Part shown: piece after piece, positions 1 through 6,058 of the stretch
Layout of the letters: each line of letters begins with the position of its first letter
How positions within the stretch are numbered: the first letter of the stretch is position 1
Source: Nitratidesulfovibrio sp044433065
GTDB lineage: Bacteria > Desulfobacterota > Desulfovibrionia > Desulfovibrionales > Desulfovibrionaceae
DNA length: 6,282 nt
Assembly: GCA_044433065.1 (NCBI GenBank)
Contig: JAWXUA010000157.1
Coordinates: forward strand, 1-6,282
Direction: 5' to 3'
Notes under the pieces: model-generated
Database searches by the model: none
Seen by the model: only the letters and a program-made list of their open reading frames with translations
What the model was told of the DNA's origin: nothing
Position numbers and translations under genes: made by a program

Positions 1-42
1 CTTAAACTCCTGACTATATGTTGTCAGCTTTCCCGATGTCAT
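1..42 (-). CDS. 5' end of a probable IS3-family transposase OrfA (cut by window edge)
   Basis: An ATG at 42 opens a frame that stays open to the window edge and gives MTSGKLTTYSQEFK. A GGAG Shine-Dalgarno sits 7 nt upstream (complement of 50-53). The other two nearby ATGs, at 46 and 55, hit a stop within a few codons. The Y-S-x-E-F-K pattern close to the N terminus is typical of the helix-turn-helix OrfA proteins of IS3-family insertion sequences, where it begins the first DNA-binding helix. Only 14 residues are visible, so this is pattern recognition and not a domain match. If correct, an insertion sequence lies immediately downstream of znuB, with one end somewhere in 43-105; I could not identify its terminal inverted repeat. 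A different small protein starting here remains possible. Confidence 0.45.
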   Translation of the reverse strand, partial: MTSGKLTTYSQEFK

Positions 43-98
43 ACATATTCTCCATTTCGATTTTCAACGATGAGATTAGTAGGGCTCTTTAACGTTGT

Positions 99-920
99 CT
101 ACCTAAAGGGGAGCATATCAAGTTGGGAGGGAAATTTTAGTAAGAATTTCAATCCAAAAGAAATAACTGCCACAGCAATAATAGCAGCACCAGAGGAAAT
201 GTCGAATTCGTAGGAGAGAGCTAGGCCAGTGAGGCAAAAGAAGAGTGCCCAGAGGCTTGAGCGCAGCATCATGGCTGGCAACGATGATGCTGTCCGCGCC
301 ATAAACGATGGAATGGTCAAGAGTGCCATGATGAGAATAAGACCAACCACGCGCATAAGCATCACAATGGTGATGGCTGCCATGGCGATAATCAGCATAT
401 GCAACGCGCGCACAGGCAAACCTCGCGCCTCAGCAAAATCGCGGTCAAAGGAAACTACCAGCAAAGCTTGGTGAGTGCAGGCGATAATAAGAAGCAGAAT
501 GGCGTCCACCGCAAGCATGAAGTAAAGGTCTGCCATAGGCACCGTAAGAATACTGCCGAATAGAAAACTCATGAAATCAGCACGATAGCCTTCTGTGAGG
601 TCAAGAAGAATAATGCCAAGAGCCATGCCTGCTGCCCAAAGCACGCCAATGGCTGCATCAGCTCGTTCGTGATGACGAAAGGAAAGACGCGCCATAATCA
701 GCGATGAGGCGAGAGAAAAAATAATGGTGCAGGGCAGAAAAGGAAGCCCTGCGTACACCGCAATGCCAATGCCACCATACGCCGCATGAGCCACACCGCC
801 AGCAAGAAAGGTCAGACGATTGACCACAACAAGAGTGCCAATAATGCCACACGCTATGCTCGCAAGCACAGCGGCCATGATGGCGTGTTGTATGAAATCA
901 TAAGAAAGAGCATCAAGCAT
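99..920 (-). CDS. znuB: Zinc ABC transporter, inner-membrane permease ZnuB
   Basis: This is the channel subunit of a high-affinity zinc importer of the ABC-3 (metal) permease family. A dimer in the inner membrane would receive Zn2+ from ZnuA and be driven by ZnuC. The 273-residue product is of normal family length and almost wholly hydrophobic, with about 7-8 membrane segments (roughly 12-35, 50-75, 90-107, 130-150, 172-205, 218-236, 242-262). Family hallmarks are visible: GGVAHAAYGG near 41-50, the cytoplasmic DRDFAEARG loop at 159-167 that contacts the ATPase, the GLILIMALLTIP helix at 193-204, and the SYEFDISSGAA segment at 236-246. The start overlaps the znuC stop by 8 bp, with a weak AAAGG 6 nt upstream, so translation is probably coupled. 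The TAG stop lies 56 bp from the putative transposase start. Manganese is possible for this family, but the neighbouring His-rich binding protein favours zinc. Confidence 0.93.
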   Translation of the reverse strand: MLDALSYDFIQHAIMAAVLASIACGIIGTLVVVNRLTFLAGGVAHAAYGGIGIAVYAGLPFLPCTIIFSLASSLIMARLSFRHHERADAAIGVLWAAGMALGIILLDLTEGYRADFMSFLFGSILTVPMADLYFMLAVDAILLLIIACTHQALLVVSFDRDFAEARGLPVRALHMLIIAMAAITIVMLMRVVGLILIMALLTIPSFMARTASSLPAMMLRSSLWALFFCLTGLALSYEFDISSGAAIIAVAVISFGLKFLLKFPSQLDMLPFR

Positions 921-1722
921 TGGAGGCCTTTGCCATGGCTAAAGGTGAAATGGTGCTGATGAATGACTCCACAGGGCACGATGGGGCATGCTGACCGTAG
1001 AGCATGTGGAGCATGTCTGGGCTAAGGGTCGAGCCGCGGTGGAGGCGTACTTCGCGATTTACCAAAGCTATGGCAGAGCAATTGGTACTCGTGATGCTCA
1101 GGTCATGGCTGACCACAACAATGGTGCGCGGCCCTTGAAGCGATGAAAGAAATTCATAGAAACAAAAGGCCCCACGTGGATCAATAGAAGCTGTTGGCTC
1201 GTCAAGCAAGAGGATTTCTGGCTCGCTGATAAGCGCTCGGGCCACAATGACTCGCTGACGCTGACCGCCAGAAAGTTTGGCAAAGGCAGCCTTTTCAAAG
1301 CCTTTAAGGCCCACTTGCTGAAGAATGGCTGATGCGCGATCCGTGGTTTCGGTGTTTTTGCGCCAATGTGATCCGAAGAGAGATTTTTTGCCCCCAACCA
1401 TACCCATAAGCACCGCGTCCATAACAGAAATAGGGAAGTCAGGACGCGCTTGGGTAAACTGCGGCACATAGCCAATGCGCGATACGGCATCCTGTGGCAA
1501 CTGGTTGGCCATGCGAATAGTACCGTGATTTGGGCTTAGAAGACCAAGCATAAGCTTGAGCAACGTGGTTTTGCCGCCACCATTAGGACCAAGCACAGCA
1601 AGATATTCACCCTTTTGGATGGAAAAATGCACGTCGCTGAGCGCAAGATTTTGTGCGGTGCTTGGCTGCGTATACGAAAAGGAAACGTGATCAAATGATA
1701 TGGCGGCCTTGGATTGTGGCAT
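913..1722 (-). CDS. znuC: Zinc ABC transporter, ATP-binding protein ZnuC
   Basis: This is the cytoplasmic ATPase that powers ZnuB. All nucleotide-binding motifs are intact in the 269 residues: Walker A GPNGGGKT at 45-52 (the GGGKT form is typical of metal-type ABC ATPases), Q-loop Q88 in YVPQF, signature LSGGQ at 150-154, Walker B with D174 and catalytic E175, D-loop SID at 179-181, and switch histidine H206 in SHD. The C-terminal 45 residues contain a CPVE segment and no recognised domain. The ATG at 1722 is the only sensible start: the next methionine is residue 58, inside the Walker A region. An AAGGA lies upstream with a rather long spacing of about 11 nt through a T-rich stretch, so initiation may be modest. 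The gene overlaps znuB by 8 bp and is 142 bp from the znuA stop, with a hairpin and a possible internal promoter between. Confidence 0.93.
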   Translation of the reverse strand: MPQSKAAISFDHVSFSYTQPSTAQNLALSDVHFSIQKGEYLAVLGPNGGGKTTLLKLMLGLLSPNHGTIRMANQLPQDAVSRIGYVPQFTQARPDFPISVMDAVLMGMVGGKKSLFGSHWRKNTETTDRASAILQQVGLKGFEKAAFAKLSGGQRQRVIVARALISEPEILLLDEPTASIDPRGAFCFYEFLSSLQGPRTIVVVSHDLSITSTNCSAIALVNREVRLHRGSTLSPDMLHMLYGQHAPSCPVESFISTISPLAMAKASNA

Positions 1723-1763
1723 AAAAAGAAAAATCCTTTGGAATACTGGTACATTCTGGAAAT

Positions 1764-1793
1764 GTCATACGGAGCCGTGCGGATTTGACTCAA
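1764..1793 (-). promoter_or_regulatory. Possible internal promoter for znuC-znuB
   Basis: On the minus strand, TTGAGT (1793-1788) and TATGAC (1769-1764) are separated by 18 bp. Each matches four of six consensus positions of a housekeeping sigma-70 promoter. It lies after the znuA-znuC hairpin and would start transcription near 1757, about 35 nt before the znuC ATG. A perfect 5-5-5 inverted repeat (ACATT-ctgga-AATGT, 1751-1765) covers that start point. Such weak matches occur by chance, so confidence is low. Confidence 0.25.
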
Positions 1794-1800
1794 TGGAAAA

Positions 1801-1844
1801 GGAGGATGGCCACGCAGAACTTCCTGTGTGTATCTCCATCCTCC
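1801..1844 (-). terminator. znuA-znuC intergenic hairpin, probable attenuator or leaky terminator
   Basis: GGAGGATGG and CCATCCTCC (1801-1809 and 1836-1844) form a perfect 9-bp stem. Inside it, CACACAG and CTGCGTG (minus strand) pair at six of seven positions around a GAAGTT loop, so the whole interval folds. On the znu transcript it begins 20 nt after the znuA stop and is followed by only four U residues, then CC. I infer a partial terminator, or a 3'-end-protecting hairpin, that would let the binding-protein gene be expressed above znuC-znuB, as is common in ABC importer operons. The opposite strand has eight A residues next to the stem, but no rightward gene ends here. Confidence 0.6.
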
Positions 1845-1864
1845 AAAAAAAACTTTAAAAAACG

Positions 1865-2821
1865 TTACTGAGCGTTACTTTCAACAAGCTGATGGGCAAG
1901 CTTTTCAATGCCTTGGGCCCAATCTTCAGCCAAAGGATCCGCTTCCATGAGCTGAACACCGTTACCGATTTCTTTGGCAATGGTTTCGGCAGCACGCTTG
2001 GAGAATTGCGGCTGAATAAATATGGCCTTCATGTCATATTCACGGGCCGTATCAATGATTTTCATGAGCTGCTTTGGGCTTGGTTCGCGGCCATCAACTT
2101 CAATGGCAATTTCTTCAAGATTATAGCTGTTGGCAAAGTAAAGCCATGCAGGATGGAAGACCATAAAGCGGCGGCGGTCTTCGGGCAATTGGCTAAGAAT
2201 GTGGTCAAGCTTAGCGTCGAGGTCCGCAAGTTCTTGGGCCAGCTTACGGTAATTAGCGCGGTAGCTTGGCGCGTTTTCTGGGTCCGCTTTGACGAGAGCT
2301 TTACGGATTTCAAGGCCCATATGCCGCATAAGCATGGGGGAAAGCCAGCGGTGCGGATCGTTGGGGCCACCACATTTACTGTGGTCATGGCCGTCAGAAG
2401 CAGTGGCAGAAGCCGTGGCAGAAGCAGTGGCGTTGGGGTCGTGGGCTGGTGCTGCATGCTCAGGCATCACAAGCTTTTCATGCATGGGCACAATGCGCAC
2501 AGCACCATTGCTCACCTCGGTAAGCCGTGGAAGCCATGCATCCTCAAAAGGCATGCCGATGCTGATATAAAGCTGAACCTTGGCCATGTCGCGCAATTGA
2601 CTAGGCTTAGGCTCAAAAGTATGCGGGTCACTGCCAGCAGGAAGCAGTACCGTGACGTCCACATGCTCACCGCCAATACGCTCCACAAGATTTTTTTGTG
2701 GAGGAATGCTTACGCCGATGGGCATGGCTGCATGGCATAGAGTACATACTGTTAGAGAGGACACGAGGCAGAGAGCAAAGCTAGCGATACTTGCGGTAAG
2801 AAAAGTATTTTTTATAGTCAT
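1865..2821 (-). CDS. znuA: Periplasmic zinc-binding protein ZnuA
   Basis: This is the cluster A-I (family 9) solute-binding protein that captures Zn2+ in the periplasm and delivers it to ZnuBC. From the ATG at 2821 it is 318 residues. It has a Sec signal peptide: a positive start, a hydrophobic core at about 7-28, and likely signal peptidase I cleavage after LCHA or LCHAA (residues 31-32). Metal-site histidines are visible as H67 (GSDPHTFEPKPSQ), H157 (DPHRWLSP) and H223 (FHPAW), with D295 a candidate fourth ligand. The zinc-type His/Asp loop lies between H67 and H157, with H122, H127, H145, H147 and C150. Here it is short and interrupted by an Ala-Thr-Ala-Ser repeat. I chose 2821 over the in-frame ATG at 2833 because GGAG lies 6 nt before it, while 2833 has no Shine-Dalgarno. 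A Fur/Zur-type operator precedes the gene. Confidence 0.94.
   Translation of the reverse strand: MTIKNTFLTASIASFALCLVSSLTVCTLCHAAMPIGVSIPPQKNLVERIGGEHVDVTVLLPAGSDPHTFEPKPSQLRDMAKVQLYISIGMPFEDAWLPRLTEVSNGAVRIVPMHEKLVMPEHAAPAHDPNATASATASATASDGHDHSKCGGPNDPHRWLSPMLMRHMGLEIRKALVKADPENAPSYRANYRKLAQELADLDAKLDHILSQLPEDRRRFMVFHPAWLYFANSYNLEEIAIEVDGREPSPKQLMKIIDTAREYDMKAIFIQPQFSKRAAETIAKEIGNGVQLMEADPLAEDWAQGIEKLAHQLVESNAQ
2396..2431. repeat. Three 12-bp tandem repeats inside znuA
   Basis: Three consecutive 12-bp units (2396-2407, 2408-2419, 2420-2431) read AGAAGCAGTGGC on the plus strand; the middle copy differs by one base. On the coding strand each unit encodes Ala-Thr-Ala-Ser (ZnuA residues 131-142) within the His-rich metal loop. 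Twelve bases is four codons, so gain or loss of a unit keeps the frame. Confidence 0.9.
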
Positions 2822-2827
2822 AGATGT

Positions 2828-2831
2828 CTCC
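2828..2831 (-). promoter_or_regulatory. znuA ribosome binding site (decides start)
   Basis: GGAG on the minus strand, 6 nt before the ATG at 2821, supports that start. It lies inside the first codons of the longer reading frame that begins at 2833, whose own upstream sequence is AT/C-rich with no Shine-Dalgarno. Confidence 0.7.
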
Positions 2832-2860
2832 ATAGCGGCTGTAGGTATATGCCGTATAAT

Positions 2861-2875
2861 TGATAATCATTTTCA
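2861..2875. promoter_or_regulatory. Fur-superfamily (Zur or Fur) operator at the znuA promoter
   Basis: TGATAATCATTTTCA is a 7-1-7 inverted repeat with six of seven paired positions. It differs at one base from the Fur-type consensus TGATAATNATTATCA. It overlaps the proposed -10 element and transcription start of znuA, the usual position for a repressor. Because the operon is for zinc uptake, Zur is the likely user (inference). The sequence itself looks closer to the classical Fur form than to the Bacillus Zur form, so the metal specificity cannot be read from the site. Confidence 0.7.
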
Positions 2876-2900
2876 TATTCCTAACTTACCCATATGTCAA
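2872..2900 (-). promoter_or_regulatory. znuA promoter
   Basis: On the minus strand, TTGACA (2900-2895) is a perfect -35 and TATGAA (2877-2872) matches four of six -10 positions, with a 17-bp spacer. Transcription would begin near 2865, inside the Fur/Zur-type operator, leaving a leader of about 44 nt before the znuA ATG. Confidence 0.65.
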
Positions 2901-2937
2901 TACCAAGCTTTGAGAACATAAAAGAAAATCTACCACA

Positions 2938-2950
2938 TGCCATGATGGCA
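2938..2950. repeat. 13-bp perfect palindrome between the divergent promoters
   Basis: TGCCATGATGGCA is a perfect 6-1-6 inverted repeat. It ends one base before the -35 of the ispG promoter and lies about 38 bp upstream of the znuA -35. It could be a regulator-binding site for ispG-proS or be chance; I recognise no known operator. Confidence 0.4.
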
Positions 2951-2951
2951 C

Positions 2952-2980
2952 TTGGCTTGCAAAAGTAAATGCAGTATAAA
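2952..2980 (+). promoter_or_regulatory. ispG-proS promoter
   Basis: TTGGCT (2952-2957) and TATAAA (2975-2980) are separated by 17 bp, giving a plausible sigma-70 promoter with a start near 2987 and a leader of about 31 nt to the ispG ATG at 3018. The upstream in-frame TTG codon at 2952 is this -35 box, so the longer reading frame cannot be the product of this promoter. Confidence 0.6.
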
Positions 2981-3004
2981 GCAGGGCATACATTCCCCTT
3001 TACT

Positions 3005-3009
3005 AAGGA
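3005..3009 (+). promoter_or_regulatory. ispG ribosome binding site (decides start)
   Basis: AAGGA lies 8 nt before the ATG at 3018. A second ATG at 3024 would be 14 nt away, too far, so 3018 is preferred. Confidence 0.7.
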
Positions 3010-3017
3010 TTAGCTTC

Positions 3018-4112
3018 ATGACCATGCAACGTAGACAGACCCGTGAAGTTCGTATCGGTAATGTCCGCATTGGTGGCGATAATCCTGTTGTCGTGCAAAG
3101 CATGACCAATACGGATACGCGCGATGTGGAAGACACCGTCGAGCAAATTAAGGCTTTGGAAAATGTAGGTTGCGAGATTGTGCGCCTTGCCGTGCTCAAT
3201 GATGATGCGGCGTGGGCCATTAAGCCCATCAAAGACCAAGTGCGTGTTCCGCTTATCGCGGATATTCACTTTGACCACCGTCTTGCCGTAGCGGCCCTTG
3301 AGGCTGGCATTGATGCCTTGCGTATCAACCCAGGCAATATTGGTAAGCGTGAAGCTGTGGATAAAGTTGTGGATGCGGCCAAGGCTCGCGGTGCGGTTAT
3401 CCGTATTGGCGTGAATTCTGGCTCCATCGAAAAGGACCTTTTACAACAATATGGCGGCCCTACGGCAGAAGCCATGGTTGAAAGTGCTTTTCGCCACATC
3501 CGCATGCTTGAGGACCGTAATTTTGGCGACATCAAAATATCGCTGAAATCTTCGTCCGTTCCGCATACACTTGAAGCATATACCATGCTCGCCAAGCGTT
3601 GTGACTATCCCTTGCACATTGGCATTACCGAAGCTGGCACCTTGTTGCAGGGCGCGGTAAAGTCGTCTGTGGGCCTTGGTGTCTTGTTGTGGCAAGGTAT
3701 TGGTGACACCATGCGTGTGTCCCTGACCAGTGACCCTGTGGAAGAAATTGGCGTTGCTTGGGGCATTTTGCGTTCCCTTGGCTTGCGTTCTCGCGGTCCA
3801 GAAATCATCTCGTGCCCAACCTGTGGCCGATGTGAAATTGGTCTCATTGGCCTTGCTGAAGAGATTGAGCGTCGCCTTGCAGGTGAAACAGAAGTCTTCA
3901 AGGTGGCTGTCATGGGCTGTGTGGTCAATGGACCAGGTGAAGCCCGTGAAGCTGATATTGGTATAGCTGGCGGTAGCGATAAAGGTATTATTTTCAAAAA
4001 AGGCGAGATTATCCGCACGGTGCATGGCGGTGCTAATCTGCTCTCCGCCTTCATGGAAGAACTTGATAGTTTCCTTGCAGCCCGTAAATTAAGTAAAGCA
4101 AGTAAAGGATAG
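3018..4112 (+). CDS. ispG: 4-hydroxy-3-methylbut-2-en-1-yl diphosphate synthase IspG (GcpE)
   Basis: IspG catalyses the next-to-last step of the MEP isoprenoid pathway in the cytosol: reductive ring opening of MEcPP to HMBPP, using a [4Fe-4S] cluster and an electron donor such as flavodoxin or ferredoxin. The 364-residue product matches the bacterial two-domain form (E. coli is about 372). The TIM-barrel domain opens with RRQTREVRIGNVRIGG and VVVQSMTNTDT, followed by DIHFDHRLA and LRINPGNIG. The C-terminal cluster domain has C266 and C269 (SCPTCGRC), C301 in GCVVNGPGEA and the catalytic or cluster-ligating E308. An additional cysteine, C272, follows the CxxC pair where E. coli has Gln. In-frame codons upstream as far as 2952 are excluded by the promoter and Shine-Dalgarno. 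proS follows after 2 bp, so the two genes form an operon. The gene is divergent from the zinc operon. Confidence 0.97.
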   Translation: MTMQRRQTREVRIGNVRIGGDNPVVVQSMTNTDTRDVEDTVEQIKALENVGCEIVRLAVLNDDAAWAIKPIKDQVRVPLIADIHFDHRLAVAALEAGIDALRINPGNIGKREAVDKVVDAAKARGAVIRIGVNSGSIEKDLLQQYGGPTAEAMVESAFRHIRMLEDRNFGDIKISLKSSSVPHTLEAYTMLAKRCDYPLHIGITEAGTLLQGAVKSSVGLGVLLWQGIGDTMRVSLTSDPVEEIGVAWGILRSLGLRSRGPEIISCPTCGRCEIGLIGLAEEIERRLAGETEVFKVAVMGCVVNGPGEAREADIGIAGGSDKGIIFKKGEIIRTVHGGANLLSAFMEELDSFLAARKLSKASKG

Positions 4113-4114
4113 GT

Positions 4115-5845
4115 ATGCGTTTTAGTAGAATGTACATCCCAACGCTGAAAGACGCTCCTGCTGACGCAGAAGTCATCAGCCATAAACTGCTTGTGCGTGC
4201 GGGTATGATCCGCAAGCTCACCTCGGGCATTTATGCCTTCATGCCTTTGGGCCTTCGCGCCTTAAATAAGGTGGCCAATATTGTGCGCGCAGAAATGAAT
4301 AGCGCAGGTGCACAAGAACTTCTTTTGCCTATGGTACAGCCTGCTGACCTATGGAAAGAGACCGGCCGCTGGGAATTTTACGGCAAGGAACTTTTGCGTT
4401 TCTTGGACCGTCACAGCCGCGATTATTGCCTTGGACCAACGCACGAAGAAGTCATCACTGACCTTGTGCGTGGCGAAGTGCGCTCGTACCGTCAATTGCC
4501 TATCAACTTGTATCAAATTCAGACCAAATTCCGCGATGAAATCCGCCCACGCTTTGGTCTCATGCGCGGTCGTGAATTTGTCATGAAGGACGCGTATTCT
4601 TTTGACCGCGACCAAGCAGGTTGTGACGCAAGTTATAAGATTATGTACGATGCGTACATGCGCATTTTCTCGCGTCTTGGCCTCCGTTTCCGCGCTGTTG
4701 AAGCGGACTCTGGTTCAATTGGTGGTAGCTTCTCCCATGAATTCATGGTGTTAGCTGAGACTGGTGAAGACACCATCGCTGTCTGCACCAAGTGCCAATA
4801 CGCGGCTAATGTTGAGCGTGCTGAAATCATTGCTGGTGACGTTGCTGAGACTCCAGAAGCCATTGGGCCTATGGAAGAAATCGACACGCCTAATGTGCAC
4901 AGCATTGATGAGTTGACCGTATTCCTTGGCGCACCAGCTGCGACCATGGCCAAGACCTTGCTCTTCGTGGCCGATGGCAAGCCTGTGGCTGTCATGGTTC
5001 GTGGTGACCACGAAGTCAACGACGTGAAGCTCAAGAATTTGCTGGACGCCACAGAAGTGGAACTCGCATCTCCTGAGCAGGTCCGCGAATGGACGCAGGC
5101 TCCTGTGGGCTTTGCAGGTCCAGTGGGTCTTAACGGCGTAACCCGTATTTTTGCTGACAACGCTTTGCGCGGCAATGCTGGCTGGCTTGTGGGTGCCAAC
5201 AAGGGTGACACCCACCTGAAGAATGTGGTCTTGCCTCGTGATGCCAAGATTGAAGCCTACGCAGACCTTCGCCTCATCACCTTGAACGACTGTTGCCCAC
5301 GTTGCGGCGGTCCTATTGAATTGCCTCAAGGTATTGAAGTTGGTCACGTTTTCAAGCTCGGTACCAAGTACAGCAAGGAAATGAAAGCTACTTTCCTTGA
5401 TGAGCAAGGCAAAGAACAAGTCATGATTATGGGTTGTTACGGCATTGGCGTTTCCCGCGTTTTGGCCGCTAGTGTTGAGCAGAACAACGACGATTGTGGC
5501 ATTGTTTTCCCACCACCAATCGCGCCATTTGACGTGTCTTTGCTTCTCCTCGACGTGAAGAGCGACGAAGCCATTGCCAAGGCTAATGAGCTTGAAGGCC
5601 TCCTCGAAGCTGAAGGCCTCGACGTTCTCTACGACGATCGTGCAGAACGCCCTGGTTTCAAATTCAAGGACGCAGACCTCATCGGCGCGCCTATGCAAGT
5701 CATCGTTGGTGGCAAGGGGCTTGCCCGTGGCATTATCGAAGCCAAGAATCGTCGCACCGGCGAAAAGGTCGAATTGCCTGTGGATGGCTTCCTCGAAGCC
5801 TTCCGCGCTTGGCGTACAGGTGTGCTGACTAGCTGGGGCTTGTAG
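4115..5845 (+). CDS. proS: Prolyl-tRNA synthetase, bacterial type with editing insertion
   Basis: This class II aminoacyl-tRNA synthetase charges tRNA-Pro with proline in the cytosol. The 576 residues follow the bacterial layout: the catalytic core begins with RMYIPTLKDAPADAEVISHKL and TSGIYAFMPLG, and motif 2 is FRDEIRPRFGLMRGREF at 139-155 followed by VMKDAYSF. An INS editing domain spans about 225-395 and removes misacylated alanine in this family; K280 in MAKTLLF is the probable equivalent of the essential INS lysine. The core then resumes with EVGHVFKLGTKYS and motif 3 GCYGIGVSRVLAA at 440-452, and ends with an anticodon-binding domain at about 470-576 (DDRAERPGFKFKDADLIG). Two cysteine pairs, C224/C227 and C394/C397, flank the INS domain and could bind a metal. 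AAAGGA 5 nt before the ATG supports the start. The gene is co-transcribed with ispG, and a long hairpin follows the stop. Confidence 0.98.
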   Translation: MRFSRMYIPTLKDAPADAEVISHKLLVRAGMIRKLTSGIYAFMPLGLRALNKVANIVRAEMNSAGAQELLLPMVQPADLWKETGRWEFYGKELLRFLDRHSRDYCLGPTHEEVITDLVRGEVRSYRQLPINLYQIQTKFRDEIRPRFGLMRGREFVMKDAYSFDRDQAGCDASYKIMYDAYMRIFSRLGLRFRAVEADSGSIGGSFSHEFMVLAETGEDTIAVCTKCQYAANVERAEIIAGDVAETPEAIGPMEEIDTPNVHSIDELTVFLGAPAATMAKTLLFVADGKPVAVMVRGDHEVNDVKLKNLLDATEVELASPEQVREWTQAPVGFAGPVGLNGVTRIFADNALRGNAGWLVGANKGDTHLKNVVLPRDAKIEAYADLRLITLNDCCPRCGGPIELPQGIEVGHVFKLGTKYSKEMKATFLDEQGKEQVMIMGCYGIGVSRVLAASVEQNNDDCGIVFPPPIAPFDVSLLLLDVKSDEAIAKANELEGLLEAEGLDVLYDDRAERPGFKFKDADLIGAPMQVIVGGKGLARGIIEAKNRRTGEKVELPVDGFLEAFRAWRTGVLTSWGL

Positions 5846-5853
5846 GATTTTAA

Positions 5854-5897
5854 CTGGGGGAAGGGGAAGCTTTCTGAAGAAAGTTTCCCCTTCCCAG
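5854..5897 (+). terminator. Long hairpin after proS, probable terminator or 3'-end structure
   Basis: Nine bases after the proS stop, 5858-5874 pairs with 5879-5895 over 17 positions (16 Watson-Crick and one G-U) around a TGAA loop. CTG (5854-5856) also pairs with CAG (5895-5897) if two G residues bulge. No U-tract follows; the next bases are CGTTGCTC. Classical intrinsic termination is therefore uncertain. A very stable hairpin may instead stop polymerase with Rho or mark a processed 3' end. The G/A-rich arm style resembles terminators I recall from Desulfovibrio. Confidence 0.65.
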
Positions 5898-5918
5898 CGT
5901 TGCTCTCTGTATCCGTAA

Positions 5919-5970
5919 GACTCGCTTCGCTCGCCTAACGGCTATGGCCTTCGGCCATCCTTCGGGCAGG
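5919..5970. repeat. Palindrome-rich, REP-like extragenic block
   Basis: Three motifs lie in tandem. CCGTAAG and CTAACGG pair at six of seven positions around a CTCGCTTCGCTC mirror repeat. ATGGCC-TTC-GGCCAT (5944-5958) is a perfect 6-bp hairpin. CCTTCGGG (5959-5966) is a mini-stem with a TTCG loop. The GC-rich, TTCG-containing style is typical of extragenic palindromic repeats that occur in many copies, but only one copy is visible here. Confidence 0.45.
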
Positions 5971-5981
5971 CCAGACCCCCA
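5971..5981. repeat. Left arm of an 11-bp inverted repeat (partner 6241-6251)
   Basis: CCAGACCCCCA at 5971-5981 is the exact reverse complement of TGGGGGTCTGG at 6241-6251, bounding a 281-bp interval. A shorter match, GGTCTGG, occurs at 6046-6052. No clean target-site duplication is visible outside the arms. Confidence 0.6.
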
Positions 5982-6001
5982 TTCCTTTCAAAGACTTTTA
6001 T

Positions 6002-6045
6002 TTGTGGGTGATATGCGTCTCTTCGTATGGCATTCACGGCCACAA
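6002..6045. repeat. 14-bp bulged hairpin
   Basis: Three perfect helical segments nest: 6002-6007 with 6040-6045, 6008-6011 with 6034-6037, and 6013-6016 with 6030-6033. They are interrupted only by a GG bulge (6038-6039) and a T bulge (6012) and are closed by a 13-nt loop. The strand of any transcript is unknown, and no U-tract follows on either strand. Confidence 0.55.
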
Positions 6046-6058
6046 GGTCTGGGGAAAG

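Noticed and set aside
1765..1839. Short leader peptide starting at the ATG inside the znuA-znuC hairpin (minus strand)
   Set aside because: GGAGG is directly adjacent to the ATG with no spacing, and the 24-codon product has no attenuator-type codon run.
1892..2740. 282-codon plus-strand open frame opposite znuA
   Set aside because: It lies wholly antisense to a clearly recognised gene, its translation has no recognisable domain, and the znuA frame explains the sequence.
2952..3017. Upstream extension of ispG from a TTG codon
   Set aside because: The TTG coincides with the promoter -35, the extra 22 residues are not part of the IspG family, and AAGGA supports the ATG at 3018.
4751..5698. 315-codon minus-strand open frame opposite proS
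   Set aside because: It is antisense to the conserved ProRS motifs, and the product looks like a codon-bias artefact with no family features.
5925..5940. Plasmid iteron or CRISPR-like repeat suggested by CTCGCTTCGCTC
   Set aside because: A single mirror repeat with no regularly spaced further copies or spacers in the window.
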